64,000 nt of DNA from Candidatus Sacchlamyda saccharinae (lineage in GTDB: Bacteria; Chlamydiota; Chlamydiia; Chlamydiales; Rhabdochlamydiaceae): NCBI GenBank assembly GCA_030408505.1, contig JAUHQI010000004.1, positions 1,054,001 to 1,118,000 on the forward strand, written 5' to 3'. Below the pieces are notes generated by a model. It did not search any database. It was given only the letters and a program-made list of their open reading frames with translations, and was not told where the DNA came from. Positions 46,470-55,342 of the stretch are shown one piece after another. Position 1 is the first letter of the stretch. Each line of letters begins with the position of its first letter. The position numbers and the translations under genes were made by a program.

Positions 46470-46543
46470 TGCACCGGAGAGGATTCGAACCTCTGACCCC
46501 ATGGTTCGTAGCCATGTACTCTATCCAGCTGAGCTACCGGTGC
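46470..46543 (-). tRNA. tRNA-Arg, anticodon ACG
   Basis: 74 nt on the minus strand. Acceptor GCACCGG/CCGGTGC with discriminator A, D-arm AGCTCAGCTGGATAGAGT, anticodon stem CATGG/CCATG with loop CTACGAA (anticodon ACG, normally edited to ICG), T-arm AGAGG-TTCGAAT-CCTCT. No CCA is encoded. Directly followed by the ATG of the metallo-hydrolase gene. Confidence 0.96.
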
Positions 46544-46552
46544 AAAGAGTAC

Positions 46553-46582
46553 TATCATCGCCGGCTTTAGAATTTTTGCCAA
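46553..46582 (-). promoter_or_regulatory. Promoter of the tRNA-Arg transcript
   Basis: On the minus strand TTGGCA (46577-46582), 18 bp, ATGATA (46553-46558), ten nt before the tRNA 5' end. Nothing else upstream could serve, so hydrolase and peroxiredoxin probably depend on it. Confidence 0.45.
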
Positions 46583-46632
46583 GCAAATTCTAATTGATTC
46601 TTGTGTAGAATTTTGTTAGCATTGATGGCCAA

Positions 46633-47196
46633 ATGTTTGCAGAAATCGACTGGGAACAACAATGGGCGATCCACTCTCCTGAATTTAAAGAGGGCAAGGC
46701 GCACATTAAACTCCCCAACCAAAGCACTTTACAACTCTTGCCAGGGCCGGGATTCGGAGATTTTTCTCACCCAACGACCAAGCTCGTGATCGATCTCATG
46801 CCCTATTTCATCCAGGACCAGACCGTTTTTGATATCGGATGTGGAAGTGGAATACTCTCGATGGCTGCGAAAAAAATGGGCGCTAAAGAAATTTTTGCCT
46901 GTGACATTGATCCCGTAGCTGTTGAGCACACTAAAAAGAATGCCGCCTTCAACTCTGTAGACATTTCATGGGGCAAGCCGGAAGTAAAGCCTGTTGTCCT
47001 GATGAATATGATTGCTTCTGAGCAGCGACTGGCTTGGCAGGAAAACCAGCTCCCCTTTCAAACTTTAATAACATCTGGCGTGCTCGCCACAGAAAAAAAA
47101 GATTATTTAACACATTGCTTTGCGCAAGGATGGCAGCTAATGCACGAAGCCAATTTAGATGGCTGGCTGGCTTTTGTCCTAAAGGAGAAATCATGA
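46633..47196 (+). CDS. Class I methyltransferase, PrmA-like
   Basis: 187 aa. PGPGFGDFSHPTTKLVIDLM and motif I VFDIGCGSGILSMAAKKMGA with DIDPVAVEHTKKN correspond to the catalytic half of ribosomal protein L11 methyltransferase, including the GxGFGxxxHPTT entry of PrmA. The VLMNMIASEQ segment resembles the NPPY/NIL post. The N-terminal L11-recognition domain is missing (full PrmA is about 290 aa), so it is a short form. Its stop overlaps the MFS start by 4 nt. Confidence 0.8.
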   Translation: MFAEIDWEQQWAIHSPEFKEGKAHIKLPNQSTLQLLPGPGFGDFSHPTTKLVIDLMPYFIQDQTVFDIGCGSGILSMAAKKMGAKEIFACDIDPVAVEHTKKNAAFNSVDISWGKPEVKPVVLMNMIASEQRLAWQENQLPFQTLITSGVLATEKKDYLTHCFAQGWQLMHEANLDGWLAFVLKEKS

Positions 47197-48464
47197 GTAA
47201 GAAAATGCACAATTTTTTGGCCTGGGTCATCTGGCTCTTAAGCGCCTCATTTATGTTTTATAAATTCGCTATTGAAGTCTCCCCAAGTGTAATGACAGAG
47301 CACCTGATGGGAGAATTCAACATCGATGGCGCCCAGCTTGGGAACCTCGCCGCTTGCTATTTCTATGCCTACTTGCTTATGCAGATCCCTGCGGGCCTTC
47401 TCGTTGATCGCTTTGGCCCTCGTAGAGTGACCTCTATCGCTATTGCCCTCTGTGGTTTTGGCACCATCCTCTTTGCTAGCTCGGGCAATTTATTTCTCGC
47501 CCAAATCGGCCGTTTTGCGGCTGGCTTTGGCGCTGCTTTTGCAGCATTGAACTGCCTAAAGCTCACCGCCAACTGGTTCCCAGCCAATCGCTTTGCCTTT
47601 ATGGCCGGACTTATGATGACACTCGGAATGCTTGGCGCCGTCGGCGGACAAGCTCCCCTTTCTGCCTTCATCAATGCCCTCGGATGGCGCTCAGCGCTCT
47701 ACGCCATAGGAATTGGAGGCGTTGTCCTTGCAGCCCTTTTCTTCCTCGTTGTCCGTGACAAGAGCAAATACCAAGCCGATGTGAATTTTACCCCTGAGGA
47801 TACGAATCTCTGGGAAAGTTGCAAAGCCGTATTCAAAAGCAAGCAATCGTGGCTCTTATCCATCTACAGCGGTCTTGCCTTTGCCCCCATCACCGTCTTC
47901 GGCGGTCTTTGGGGTGTACCCTATATCTCAGAAGCTTTTGAGCTATCCAAAACCAACGCTGCTAACATCGTCTCACTCCTATTCATCGGATTTGCCATCG
48001 GCGCCCCTATCTGGGGATGGTTTTCCGACTTTGTCGGCAACCGAAAAAAAGTGATGTATATTGGAACAGCTTTTGCAGCCATTGCTTTCTCTATCATTCT
48101 CTATATGCCAATGCCCATATGGCTCCTCAGCGGCATCATGGTCCTGTTTGGATTCTTTATCAGCACATTCCTCCTCTGTTTCACCATGATCCGCGAAATC
48201 AATGCGCCCATGGTGGCAGCAACAGCAGTTGGCTTTATGAACGCCTTCAATGCTCTTCTCGGCGCCCTTTCCGATCCACTCACAGGAAAATTCCTTGATC
48301 TTGGTTGGACAGGTAAAATGGTCGACGGGGCACGGGTCTTCTCAGTAGAGACCTATCGCCTCGCCCTTACCACCGTACCCGTTTACCTAGTCATTGCCGT
48401 AGGCCTGCTCTTTTTCATCAAAGAGACCTTCTGCAAGAGCGTATACCCCAGTACAATCCCATAG
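47193..48464 (+). CDS. MFS transporter
   Basis: 423-aa, 12-helix inner-membrane carrier. ATG 47193 (AAAGGAGAAATC upstream) in the PrmA-like stop. The loop 2-3 motif AGLLVDRFGPRRVTSI (G-x3-D-R-x-G-R-R) is typical of MFS, and a second, weaker version (WGWFSDFVGNRKKVM) follows helix 8. Resembles anion/cation- or proline/betaine-type carriers; substrate unknown. Confidence 0.88.
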   Translation: MSKKMHNFLAWVIWLLSASFMFYKFAIEVSPSVMTEHLMGEFNIDGAQLGNLAACYFYAYLLMQIPAGLLVDRFGPRRVTSIAIALCGFGTILFASSGNLFLAQIGRFAAGFGAAFAALNCLKLTANWFPANRFAFMAGLMMTLGMLGAVGGQAPLSAFINALGWRSALYAIGIGGVVLAALFFLVVRDKSKYQADVNFTPEDTNLWESCKAVFKSKQSWLLSIYSGLAFAPITVFGGLWGVPYISEAFELSKTNAANIVSLLFIGFAIGAPIWGWFSDFVGNRKKVMYIGTAFAAIAFSIILYMPMPIWLLSGIMVLFGFFISTFLLCFTMIREINAPMVAATAVGFMNAFNALLGALSDPLTGKFLDLGWTGKMVDGARVFSVETYRLALTTVPVYLVIAVGLLFFIKETFCKSVYPSTIP

Positions 48465-48529
48465 ACAGAGCGCAAGTCTCTTTTAATAAGAAATTTGCGC
48501 TTTATATTTAAATTTTCTAACAAAATCGA

Positions 48530-48535
48530 TATAAT
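48530..48535 (+). promoter_or_regulatory. TATAAT -10 just before the GT34-like gene
   Basis: Perfect TATAAT whose expected transcript start (48541-48543) is at or just before ATG 48544. No Shine-Dalgarno sequence is present, suggesting a leaderless message. Confidence 0.45.
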
Positions 48536-48543
48536 ACTTGTCT

Positions 48544-49599
48544 ATGAGAGTAGATTATAACTATAATGCAAACCATATTAATGAGAGTCTATATAATCAG
48601 ATAGCCTCGCTTGTCCATCGTGTCATTGCCTACATCTCATCATTTTTTATGAATCCTCAGGAAGAACTTCCTATTGTGGCAGAAGAGTCCAAACCTTCCT
48701 TCTTCCATCGAGTGAAAGACAAAATCCGTGAAAACCCCAAAACTTCTCTTGCTATAGGGGTTGGAATCAGCCTTATCGTCGCAACCAGTTTGTACTATTT
48801 TACTAGTGCCCCTCCATCCAACATCACTGTCTTTACCTCCTTCACTACACAACCCGATCGACTCGCTCTATCTGAAAAAGTGGCCACTACACACCAAGCA
48901 TACTGCGACGCCAACGGCTATGAATATCTCGTGTATAGAGAGAATTTAGCAAAGCCAGCTCTCCCCTACTGGTCCAAAGTAGCTGGGATGAATAAACTGC
49001 TCAACGACAGCCAGTTTGCAAGTCGCGATTGGTTTGTTTGGCTCGATGATGATATGGTCATGATGAACCATCGCATCCGGATCGAAGAAATTGTCAACCA
49101 GTTCCACGAGTATTCCGTAATTGTAACAGAGGATATTCAACTCCCCAACATCAATACAGGCGTAATCTTTGTAAAAAATGATGATGTTTCCCGCGCAATT
49201 TTTCAAATGCTTTGGGATATGAGAAATAAAATTTCGAAAAGCGGACACCCTTATACATCATGTCCCAATCAGATTTGCCTTCACGAACAAGAGGCGCTAC
49301 AAGACTTGATCAGTAGGATTTGGGATGTGAGAAGCTTTGTCAAAATCATTCCGCAAAGAGGAGCACTCGACGGTCTATGGGACGTAGGGATCAACACTTT
49401 CCAAAGATTCTCACACTATGATTTAAATCGAGACAAGATGCTCTTTTACGATGACCCACTGCGCATTCGGGGAAAAATTGGGGATTTTGCAACTCAATGT
49501 ACGGGCATGGCGACCGATGGCATAAAGCTTGTCGACAACCTACCTGGCAACTTTAGAGAAATGTGCATCGACGATCTCATTTCTAAGATTCGCCGATGA
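48544..49599 (+). CDS. Membrane-anchored glycosyltransferase, GT34-like
   Basis: 351 aa. A soluble 70-residue N-terminus is followed by one membrane helix (TSLAIGVGISLIVATSLYYF), then a GT-A-type catalytic domain: TSFTTQPDR, YCDANGYEYLVYREN, WSKVAGMNKLL, DxD motif WFVWLDDDMVMMN, INTGVIFVKND and HEQEALQDLI. This pattern fits GT34 galactosyl/xylosyltransferases, which are mostly eukaryotic. The catalytic part could face the periplasm or be delivered out. ATG 48544 chosen; TTG at 48538 possible. Confidence 0.7.
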   Translation: MRVDYNYNANHINESLYNQIASLVHRVIAYISSFFMNPQEELPIVAEESKPSFFHRVKDKIRENPKTSLAIGVGISLIVATSLYYFTSAPPSNITVFTSFTTQPDRLALSEKVATTHQAYCDANGYEYLVYRENLAKPALPYWSKVAGMNKLLNDSQFASRDWFVWLDDDMVMMNHRIRIEEIVNQFHEYSVIVTEDIQLPNINTGVIFVKNDDVSRAIFQMLWDMRNKISKSGHPYTSCPNQICLHEQEALQDLISRIWDVRSFVKIIPQRGALDGLWDVGINTFQRFSHYDLNRDKMLFYDDPLRIRGKIGDFATQCTGMATDGIKLVDNLPGNFREMCIDDLISKIRR

Positions 49600-49639
49600 A
49601 CATCTAGTCAACCGAGGCTTGCATTTTTTTTAAATAAAA

Positions 49640-50461
49640 TTATGATTTTTTTCCGAACTGACCTGCACGAACGCGCTCCATTAAACCTCGACTCCTAGAG
49701 GGCTGTGGAGATGGAGCGTCTCCCGCATCATCTTCTCTAGCTACAAACGCCAAGTTTTCAGCGCTAAAGGTACGGCCATCTGCTCGTATACCTGCTACTT
49801 GATCTACTAAATCTTCTACTTGATAAATTGTTGGAAAATGTTTTCTAACTTTAGCTTCTGCCGCCTCGACATTATCGAAAAATCCTGCATTCTTTCGGAT
49901 CTCTGCAGCTGGATCTTTAGATTTGATATATCCCAAAAACCCAATGGCAAACTCAATTTTCGCCTCCTCTAGGTTGGTAAGTTCTTTTGCGTGCGTAATA
50001 AGAACTTTTAGCACCATCGACAACTTCCCTGTCTCATAAGCAATACTCATTTGTTGCTGGAGCACTGATTGAGTTTGAGGTTCTGCTGCGGCCGCACTAG
50101 CTCCAGCGCGAACAAAACCATGGGTTTCTGGCTTAAAGGCCATCGTTTCAAGGAGACCTTCCACTCTCCTACTTAGATCTTCTACTGGAGCCCCTTCGGT
50201 AGCCTTAAGGAGGCCAAGGATGGCCGGTTTGGATCTTTCTGGGCTTTGAAAAAAAGCTTTGCACCCATCGAGTGTTTCTCCGGGATTTGTATTTTGCGTT
50301 TGGTGCAAAAATTGGACGGCAAAATGCACTTTCGCACGTTCTAGATTACGGAATCCAGCTGCATGTTGATCTAGTACTTCTAGTACATCTGATAGTTGAT
50401 TAGTAGCATAGGCTTCGGTTAACTGATGGGTAACCGAAGTCCTATCTGTAGTAATGGCCAT
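49640..50461 (-). CDS. Protein with two ~90-residue internal repeats, unknown function
   Basis: 273 aa, soluble, no signal. Module 1 starts LTEAYATNQLSDVLEVLDQHA and module 2 starts MSIAYETGKLSMVLKVLITHA; the following NLERAKVHFAVQFL matches NLEEAKIEFAIGFL, and both end with an AF(F)..PERSK/VEAAEAK region. Linked by an Ala-rich hinge (AGASAAAAEPQ). The C-terminal tail is Arg/Ser/Pro-rich. Helical repeats suggest protein-protein interaction; effector or chaperone possible. ATG has AAAGGAG upstream. Confidence 0.6.
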   Translation of the reverse strand: MAITTDRTSVTHQLTEAYATNQLSDVLEVLDQHAAGFRNLERAKVHFAVQFLHQTQNTNPGETLDGCKAFFQSPERSKPAILGLLKATEGAPVEDLSRRVEGLLETMAFKPETHGFVRAGASAAAAEPQTQSVLQQQMSIAYETGKLSMVLKVLITHAKELTNLEEAKIEFAIGFLGYIKSKDPAAEIRKNAGFFDNVEAAEAKVRKHFPTIYQVEDLVDQVAGIRADGRTFSAENLAFVAREDDAGDAPSPQPSRSRGLMERVRAGQFGKKS

Positions 50462-50537
50462 TTGGCACTCCTTTTAAATGATTTGCTGCTAATAATATAT
50501 CAAATCACACGATTAAAATACACAGGGTTTTAACTAA

Positions 50538-51545
50538 CTAATAAACCTCTTTTAAAAGAATTTTCACGTAGTTTTCTGGAGAGAATAGAGCTGATTTTTC
50601 GCTGGTGAGGTAAGTACGAATTCTTGTTAAGTAGGATTCGTACTCTTCGGGGGTGATATTTTTGAGATGGGCATAGAGCTCTTCTAGGGTGGAAAAGTGG
50701 CGCCGGTCGATGTAGCAATCGGAGGGGATGTAGTCTTGGATGTTCGAGGCACCCCAATAGATGGGCAGCGATCCGGCAGCAAAGCAGTCGAAGATTTTTT
50801 CGGTGATATAGCCGGGCAGATTCTGGCAATTTTCATAGCAGATGGAGAATTTATAGCGCTTGTTTACTTCTAACTTATCATCGATGGGGCCGCGGTAGGA
50901 GGGGTACTGGGCAGGATTCCAGTTAATGCCGTAAAAGGCGAAGGTAGGCTCGTTGGCTTCAAAAAAGCGGATGGCTTTGATCCTCTCTGAGTAGAGCTCG
51001 TTGGGGTGGCGTCTAGATTTATCGGTTGTGGCGCCGCAGATGAGGGTGATGAAGTCTTTCTCGGCAAAGGAGGGCAGGTCTGTGAGCATGGGTCGCCGGC
51101 TTGGGTAGTAGAACTTGAAGTAGGTCTTGTTATCGACGAGGTCATCATTGAAGGTGTAAATTTTGGAGAAGCACTTTTGGATCCCTTCTGAGTACATCTT
51201 ACGCAAGCGGATGGGGGGCTCCCACATGAAGAGGACCATTTTTTCTTTGGGGAGTTTCTCCAGGTGATATTTTTTGTTGGCCCCTTGGGGGATGTTCATG
51301 AAGATGAACTTTTCGATTTTTTTGTCTAATTTTGTGGGCAAGGAGATCTTCTCAATGAGTTTCCCCTTCAACGTTCTGCCTCGCTTGATGTCGTGGTCCA
51401 GGGTGCAATCGATGATGTTGATAGGGAGATCTTTGGCTAGGTTTTGGTAGTAGATGATGGGCCCTACCCCATTGCGGATGATGTGAACCTCGGACTTTGC
51501 ATGGAGTAAGGAAGAGAGGAGAATCGCAAGGAGTATTTTTCTCAT
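50538..51545 (-). CDS. Glycosyltransferase family 10 (fucosyltransferase-like)
   Basis: 335 aa. Signal peptide (MRKILLAILLSSLLHAKS) before a GT-B fold. The C-terminal GT10 block is explicit: YKFSICYENCQNLPGYITEKIFDCFAAGSLPIYWGAS, then DRRHFSTLEELYAHL. Conserved VLFMWEPPIRLR lies in the N-terminal domain. Export of a sugar-nucleotide enzyme is odd, since GDP-fucose is cytosolic; the protein may be delivered to the host or the leader may act as an anchor. Confidence 0.8.
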   Translation of the reverse strand: MRKILLAILLSSLLHAKSEVHIIRNGVGPIIYYQNLAKDLPINIIDCTLDHDIKRGRTLKGKLIEKISLPTKLDKKIEKFIFMNIPQGANKKYHLEKLPKEKMVLFMWEPPIRLRKMYSEGIQKCFSKIYTFNDDLVDNKTYFKFYYPSRRPMLTDLPSFAEKDFITLICGATTDKSRRHPNELYSERIKAIRFFEANEPTFAFYGINWNPAQYPSYRGPIDDKLEVNKRYKFSICYENCQNLPGYITEKIFDCFAAGSLPIYWGASNIQDYIPSDCYIDRRHFSTLEELYAHLKNITPEEYESYLTRIRTYLTSEKSALFSPENYVKILLKEVY

Positions 51546-51624
51546 GGCAACAATTTTATTGGCCTTAGGTCTTTCCTGTCAAAAATCACTTGGGTTGTAA
51601 AGTTTTTTTTGATATCGATAAGCT

Positions 51625-54600
51625 ATGGAACCAAAAGAATCAAAGTATTTACAGCAGGCAAGAGAAAAGCTTAAGCAATACCAAAACAAACCTCTAAGCC
51701 CCGAGGCAAAAGAACGGGAATCGATCGAGCTTGCCTCGTTGATGCTGCAAGAGGCGATACGGACTCAAACAGCGAAGGAAAAGCGGACCCAAGCTGAGCT
51801 TGCCCGGATGATGCAGGACCCACGCGGAAAAGCCTTTACGATGATGATGACCGATGAGTGTTTCCGCAGCAATAAGACAAAGCGGATCGCGGATCAACTT
51901 GTCTATCTTTTGGAACAATTTGGTGTACCCCGTTACGTAGATTGGATGAAGCGGCTTCAGCTTGGGCTTTTTAAAAAACTTGGCCGCTCTTTTCACTTTA
52001 TATTGGTCCCCTTAGCTAAGAATGCTTTACGGAAAACGACGTCTCAGGTGATTTTGCCAGGAGAAAAGGCCGCACTCTCTAAACATATGGCAAAACGCCG
52101 TGAAGAAGGGGTTCGGATCAATTTGAATCACCTGGGTGAAGCCATCTTAGGGGAAGAAGAGGCAATCTCCCGCCTCAACCTCTACTTGCGCGATCTTGAG
52201 AGAGAGGATGTCGAGTATGTTTCCATTAAAATCTCGACAATCTTCTCTCAGATCAATGTTCTCGATTGGGACAAGACGCTCGATGTTCTAGCCGATCGAC
52301 TCAAGCAATTGTATCGAAAAGCCAAAGAGCACCGTTTTAAGCGGGCTGATGGATCCGAGGTGCCAAAGTTTGTGAATCTCGATATGGAAGAGTACCGAGA
52401 TCTACATATCACCAAGGAACTTTTCAAGAAGGTTCTGGATGAGGAAGAATTTTTAGATTACAGCGCTGGGATTGTCTTGCAAGGCTATATTCCCGATAGT
52501 TATCCGATTATGCAAGAGATCACCGAGTGGGCAATGAAGCGCAGAGCCCGTGGAGGCGCTCCGGTGAAAATCCGGATCGTGAAAGGGGCCAACCTCACGA
52601 TGGAGCATTTTGAGGCGAGCTTGCACAACTGGCCCCAGACGCCTTATAAAACAAAAGCTGAGGTCGACGCCAACTACAAGCGGATGGTTGTCTATGGTTG
52701 CAAAAAAGAGCATGCCGACGCAGTTCACCTCGGAATTGCGAGCCACAACCTCTTTGACATCGCCTTTGCGATGCTCACCCGTGTAGAAAACAATGTTGAG
52801 CACGAGGTCACATTCGAAATGCTTGAAGGGATGGCCGATCATATCCGCCGCGTAGTCCAAAAGCTAACTCGAGAAATTCTCCTCTACTGTCCCGTAGCGA
52901 CAAAGGAAGATTTTCAAAGCGCCATCGCTTATCTGATCCGAAGGCTCGATGAAAATACCGGCCCTGAGAATTTCCTCCGCCATATTTTTGGATTGAAACC
53001 CGGCACAGAAGTTTGGGAGGGCCAGGTTGAGCTCTTTTCCTTAGCGTGCAGACAAACAGATGCGGTTTCTGAAAATCCGAGAAGGACACAAAGCCGTTTT
53101 GATCCTCCCGTCCATTTAAAAATTACCGAGCCGTTTGCACTAGAGCCCGATACCGATTTTTCTCTTCCTCAGAACCAGAAGTGGGGCCACGAGATCGTTG
53201 CCAATTGGAAGGACAAAAAGTTTGAAGACATCCCCCTTGTCATTAACGGACAAGAACTCCACCGCGATCAAAAAGGGGAAGGGATTGAGCCTTCTAGGCC
53301 TCACGAATCCCACTACCAATACAGCCTCGCCACTTGGGAAGACATTGACACGGCACTCAGTGTCCAGTCTTCTTGGAGCGAAACACCCGTGCAAAAACGG
53401 TGTGAATTGATCGCAAATGTCGCAGCAAAGATGCGCGAGAAACGGGCCGATCTCATCGGTGTGATGATGAAAGATGGGGCCAAATCTATTTATGAAACCG
53501 AAGCGGAAATCTCTGAAGCAATCGACTTTGCCGAGTACTACCTGCGCAGCATGATTGAATTCGATGGAATGAAAGAGGCGTCCTTCACTCCTCTGGGCAC
53601 TATTCTCGTTACACCCCCCTGGAACTTCCCGATCTCGATTCCATCAGGTGGCCTCATCGCAGCCCTTGTAACGGGCAACCAGGTCCTCTTCAAACCAGCA
53701 CCCGAAGCGGTCCTCTCTGGATGGATCCTTGTGAATCTATTTTGGGAAGCGGGCGTCCCTAAAGATGCGCTCCAATTTTTCAATTGTGTTGATGATCCAA
53801 TCGGCTCGCAGCTCATCCAGGATGAGCGGGTAAACGGGATCATCTTAACTGGTGGAACACCAACGGCTCAACTCTTTATGAAAATGCGCCCCGATCTACA
53901 CCTCTGTGCAGAGACCGGCGGCAAAAACGCTCTTATCATCACTGGCATGGCTGACCGCGATCTCGCCATCAAAGACCTCGTCCAGTCAGCCTTTGGCCAC
54001 TCGGGACAAAAATGTAGCGCCGCCTCACTCGCCATCTTAGAAGCAGAAGTGTATGACGATAAAAACTTCATGCGGATGCTCAAAGATGCTGTCGAAAGCC
54101 TGCACGTAGGCTCGAGCTGGGATATTGGCTCCAAAGTGATTCCCCTCATCCGCCCTCCGAGTGAGACGCTGAAAAAAGGGCTCACCACCCTCGACAAGGG
54201 AGAAAAATGGCTTGTAGAGCCAAAGCCCGATCCCGACAATCCACACCTCTGGTCGCCCGGCGTGAAAATTGGGGTGAAAGAAGGGAGCTTCATGCACGAG
54301 ACCGAACTCTTTGGCCCCGTTCTTGGCGTGATGCGAGCTAAAAATCTCGACGAAGCGATCCGCTTTGCCAACGGGACAGCCTATGGCCTAACATCTGGCA
54401 TCCACAGCCTCGACAAGCGAGAAATCACCCAGTGGACCAAAAAGATCGAAGCAGGCAACTGCTATATCAACCGGAGCATCACCGGTGCCATCGTAGAAAG
54501 ACAACCCTTTGGAGGGTGCAAAGCTTCCTCTTTCGGCCACGGCTCCAAAGCGGGAGGGCCCAACTACCTCCTCCAGTTCATGCACAAAAAAGAGGAGGAA

Positions 54601-55227
54601 ATGCCCAAGGAAAAAGCCCCCATCCCCGAAGCAATCAATACCCTCTCCCGCTTCCTCACCCACCTCGACCTCTCTTCCGAAGAGCTTGGCCTCTGGTTTG
54701 CGAGCGTATCGAACTACGCCCACTGGGCAAAATATTTTGCGCGGGATCACGATCCAGAAAAAGTCGTCGGACAAGACAACATCCTTCGTTACACACCCAG
54801 AAAGAACATGGTCTTCCGGATCCAGCCAGATGATAAACCTCTTGATGTCCTACGGGCCATCGCAGCGGCCAGCTCTGTCCACTGCCATCTCGAACTGAGT
54901 TACGACCCGAAAAGCCTCCCCCTCCAAATCGAAAACGATTGGAAGCAATCGCTCAATGAGATCAGCTTCACCGAAGAGGTCAATATTGAATTCATTGCCC
55001 GCTTGCAATGGGGCGCCTTCGACCGGGTCCGCTTCATCCAAAAGCCACCTCAAGATCTCTTCATCGCCGCCAGTGAATCAGCCACCTACCTCAACTACGA
55101 TCCGGTCCTGGCCTCAGGCCGTCTCGAGCTCATCCATTACCTGCGCGAGATTGCCATCAGCAACGACTACCACCGCTACGGCAACCTCGGCACCCGCGAA
55201 AACGAAGTAAGAGCTGAAATCCTCTAA
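51625..55227 (+). CDS. putA: Bifunctional proline dehydrogenase / delta-1-pyrroline-5-carboxylate dehydrogenase
   Basis: 1200 aa. PRODH barrel (about 100-480) with LNHLGEAILGEEEA, YVSIKISTIFSQI, RGGAPVKIRIVKGANLTMEHFEAS and IASHNLFDI. Then the ALDH domain (about 560-1010): TPPWNFPISIPSG, GGTPTAQLFM, CAETGGKNALIIT, catalytic Cys in SGQKCSAASLAIL and ELFGPVLGVM. No DNA-binding RHH domain at the N-terminus, so it is not a repressor. The C-terminal 180 residues resemble the PutA trailing domain. It oxidises proline to glutamate at the membrane with quinone and NAD. Confidence 0.95.
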   Translation: MEPKESKYLQQAREKLKQYQNKPLSPEAKERESIELASLMLQEAIRTQTAKEKRTQAELARMMQDPRGKAFTMMMTDECFRSNKTKRIADQLVYLLEQFGVPRYVDWMKRLQLGLFKKLGRSFHFILVPLAKNALRKTTSQVILPGEKAALSKHMAKRREEGVRINLNHLGEAILGEEEAISRLNLYLRDLEREDVEYVSIKISTIFSQINVLDWDKTLDVLADRLKQLYRKAKEHRFKRADGSEVPKFVNLDMEEYRDLHITKELFKKVLDEEEFLDYSAGIVLQGYIPDSYPIMQEITEWAMKRRARGGAPVKIRIVKGANLTMEHFEASLHNWPQTPYKTKAEVDANYKRMVVYGCKKEHADAVHLGIASHNLFDIAFAMLTRVENNVEHEVTFEMLEGMADHIRRVVQKLTREILLYCPVATKEDFQSAIAYLIRRLDENTGPENFLRHIFGLKPGTEVWEGQVELFSLACRQTDAVSENPRRTQSRFDPPVHLKITEPFALEPDTDFSLPQNQKWGHEIVANWKDKKFEDIPLVINGQELHRDQKGEGIEPSRPHESHYQYSLATWEDIDTALSVQSSWSETPVQKRCELIANVAAKMREKRADLIGVMMKDGAKSIYETEAEISEAIDFAEYYLRSMIEFDGMKEASFTPLGTILVTPPWNFPISIPSGGLIAALVTGNQVLFKPAPEAVLSGWILVNLFWEAGVPKDALQFFNCVDDPIGSQLIQDERVNGIILTGGTPTAQLFMKMRPDLHLCAETGGKNALIITGMADRDLAIKDLVQSAFGHSGQKCSAASLAILEAEVYDDKNFMRMLKDAVESLHVGSSWDIGSKVIPLIRPPSETLKKGLTTLDKGEKWLVEPKPDPDNPHLWSPGVKIGVKEGSFMHETELFGPVLGVMRAKNLDEAIRFANGTAYGLTSGIHSLDKREITQWTKKIEAGNCYINRSITGAIVERQPFGGCKASSFGHGSKAGGPNYLLQFMHKKEEEMPKEKAPIPEAINTLSRFLTHLDLSSEELGLWFASVSNYAHWAKYFARDHDPEKVVGQDNILRYTPRKNMVFRIQPDDKPLDVLRAIAAASSVHCHLELSYDPKSLPLQIENDWKQSLNEISFTEEVNIEFIARLQWGAFDRVRFIQKPPQDLFIAASESATYLNYDPVLASGRLELIHYLREIAISNDYHRYGNLGTRENEVRAEIL

Positions 55228-55231
55228 CGAC

Positions 55232-55297
55232 CCGACTATTCTGCAAGCAAATGCAGAATAGTCGCGACTTTTGTGCATTTGCTTGCAGAATAGTCGG
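55232..55297. terminator. 24-bp perfect inverted repeat with a nested hairpin after putA
   Basis: The arms 55232-55255 and 55274-55297 are perfectly complementary over 24 nt, separated by 18 nt. The first arm can also pair with the gap (CGACTATTCTGC with GCAGAATAGTCG, 55233-55264) to form a 12-bp hairpin. Two mutually exclusive folds are therefore possible. No T-tract follows. Confidence 0.6.
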
Positions 55298-55342
55298 ACT
55301 CATAAACTGCATCTTCTTTCTATTCAGCGATTTAAGAATTTT

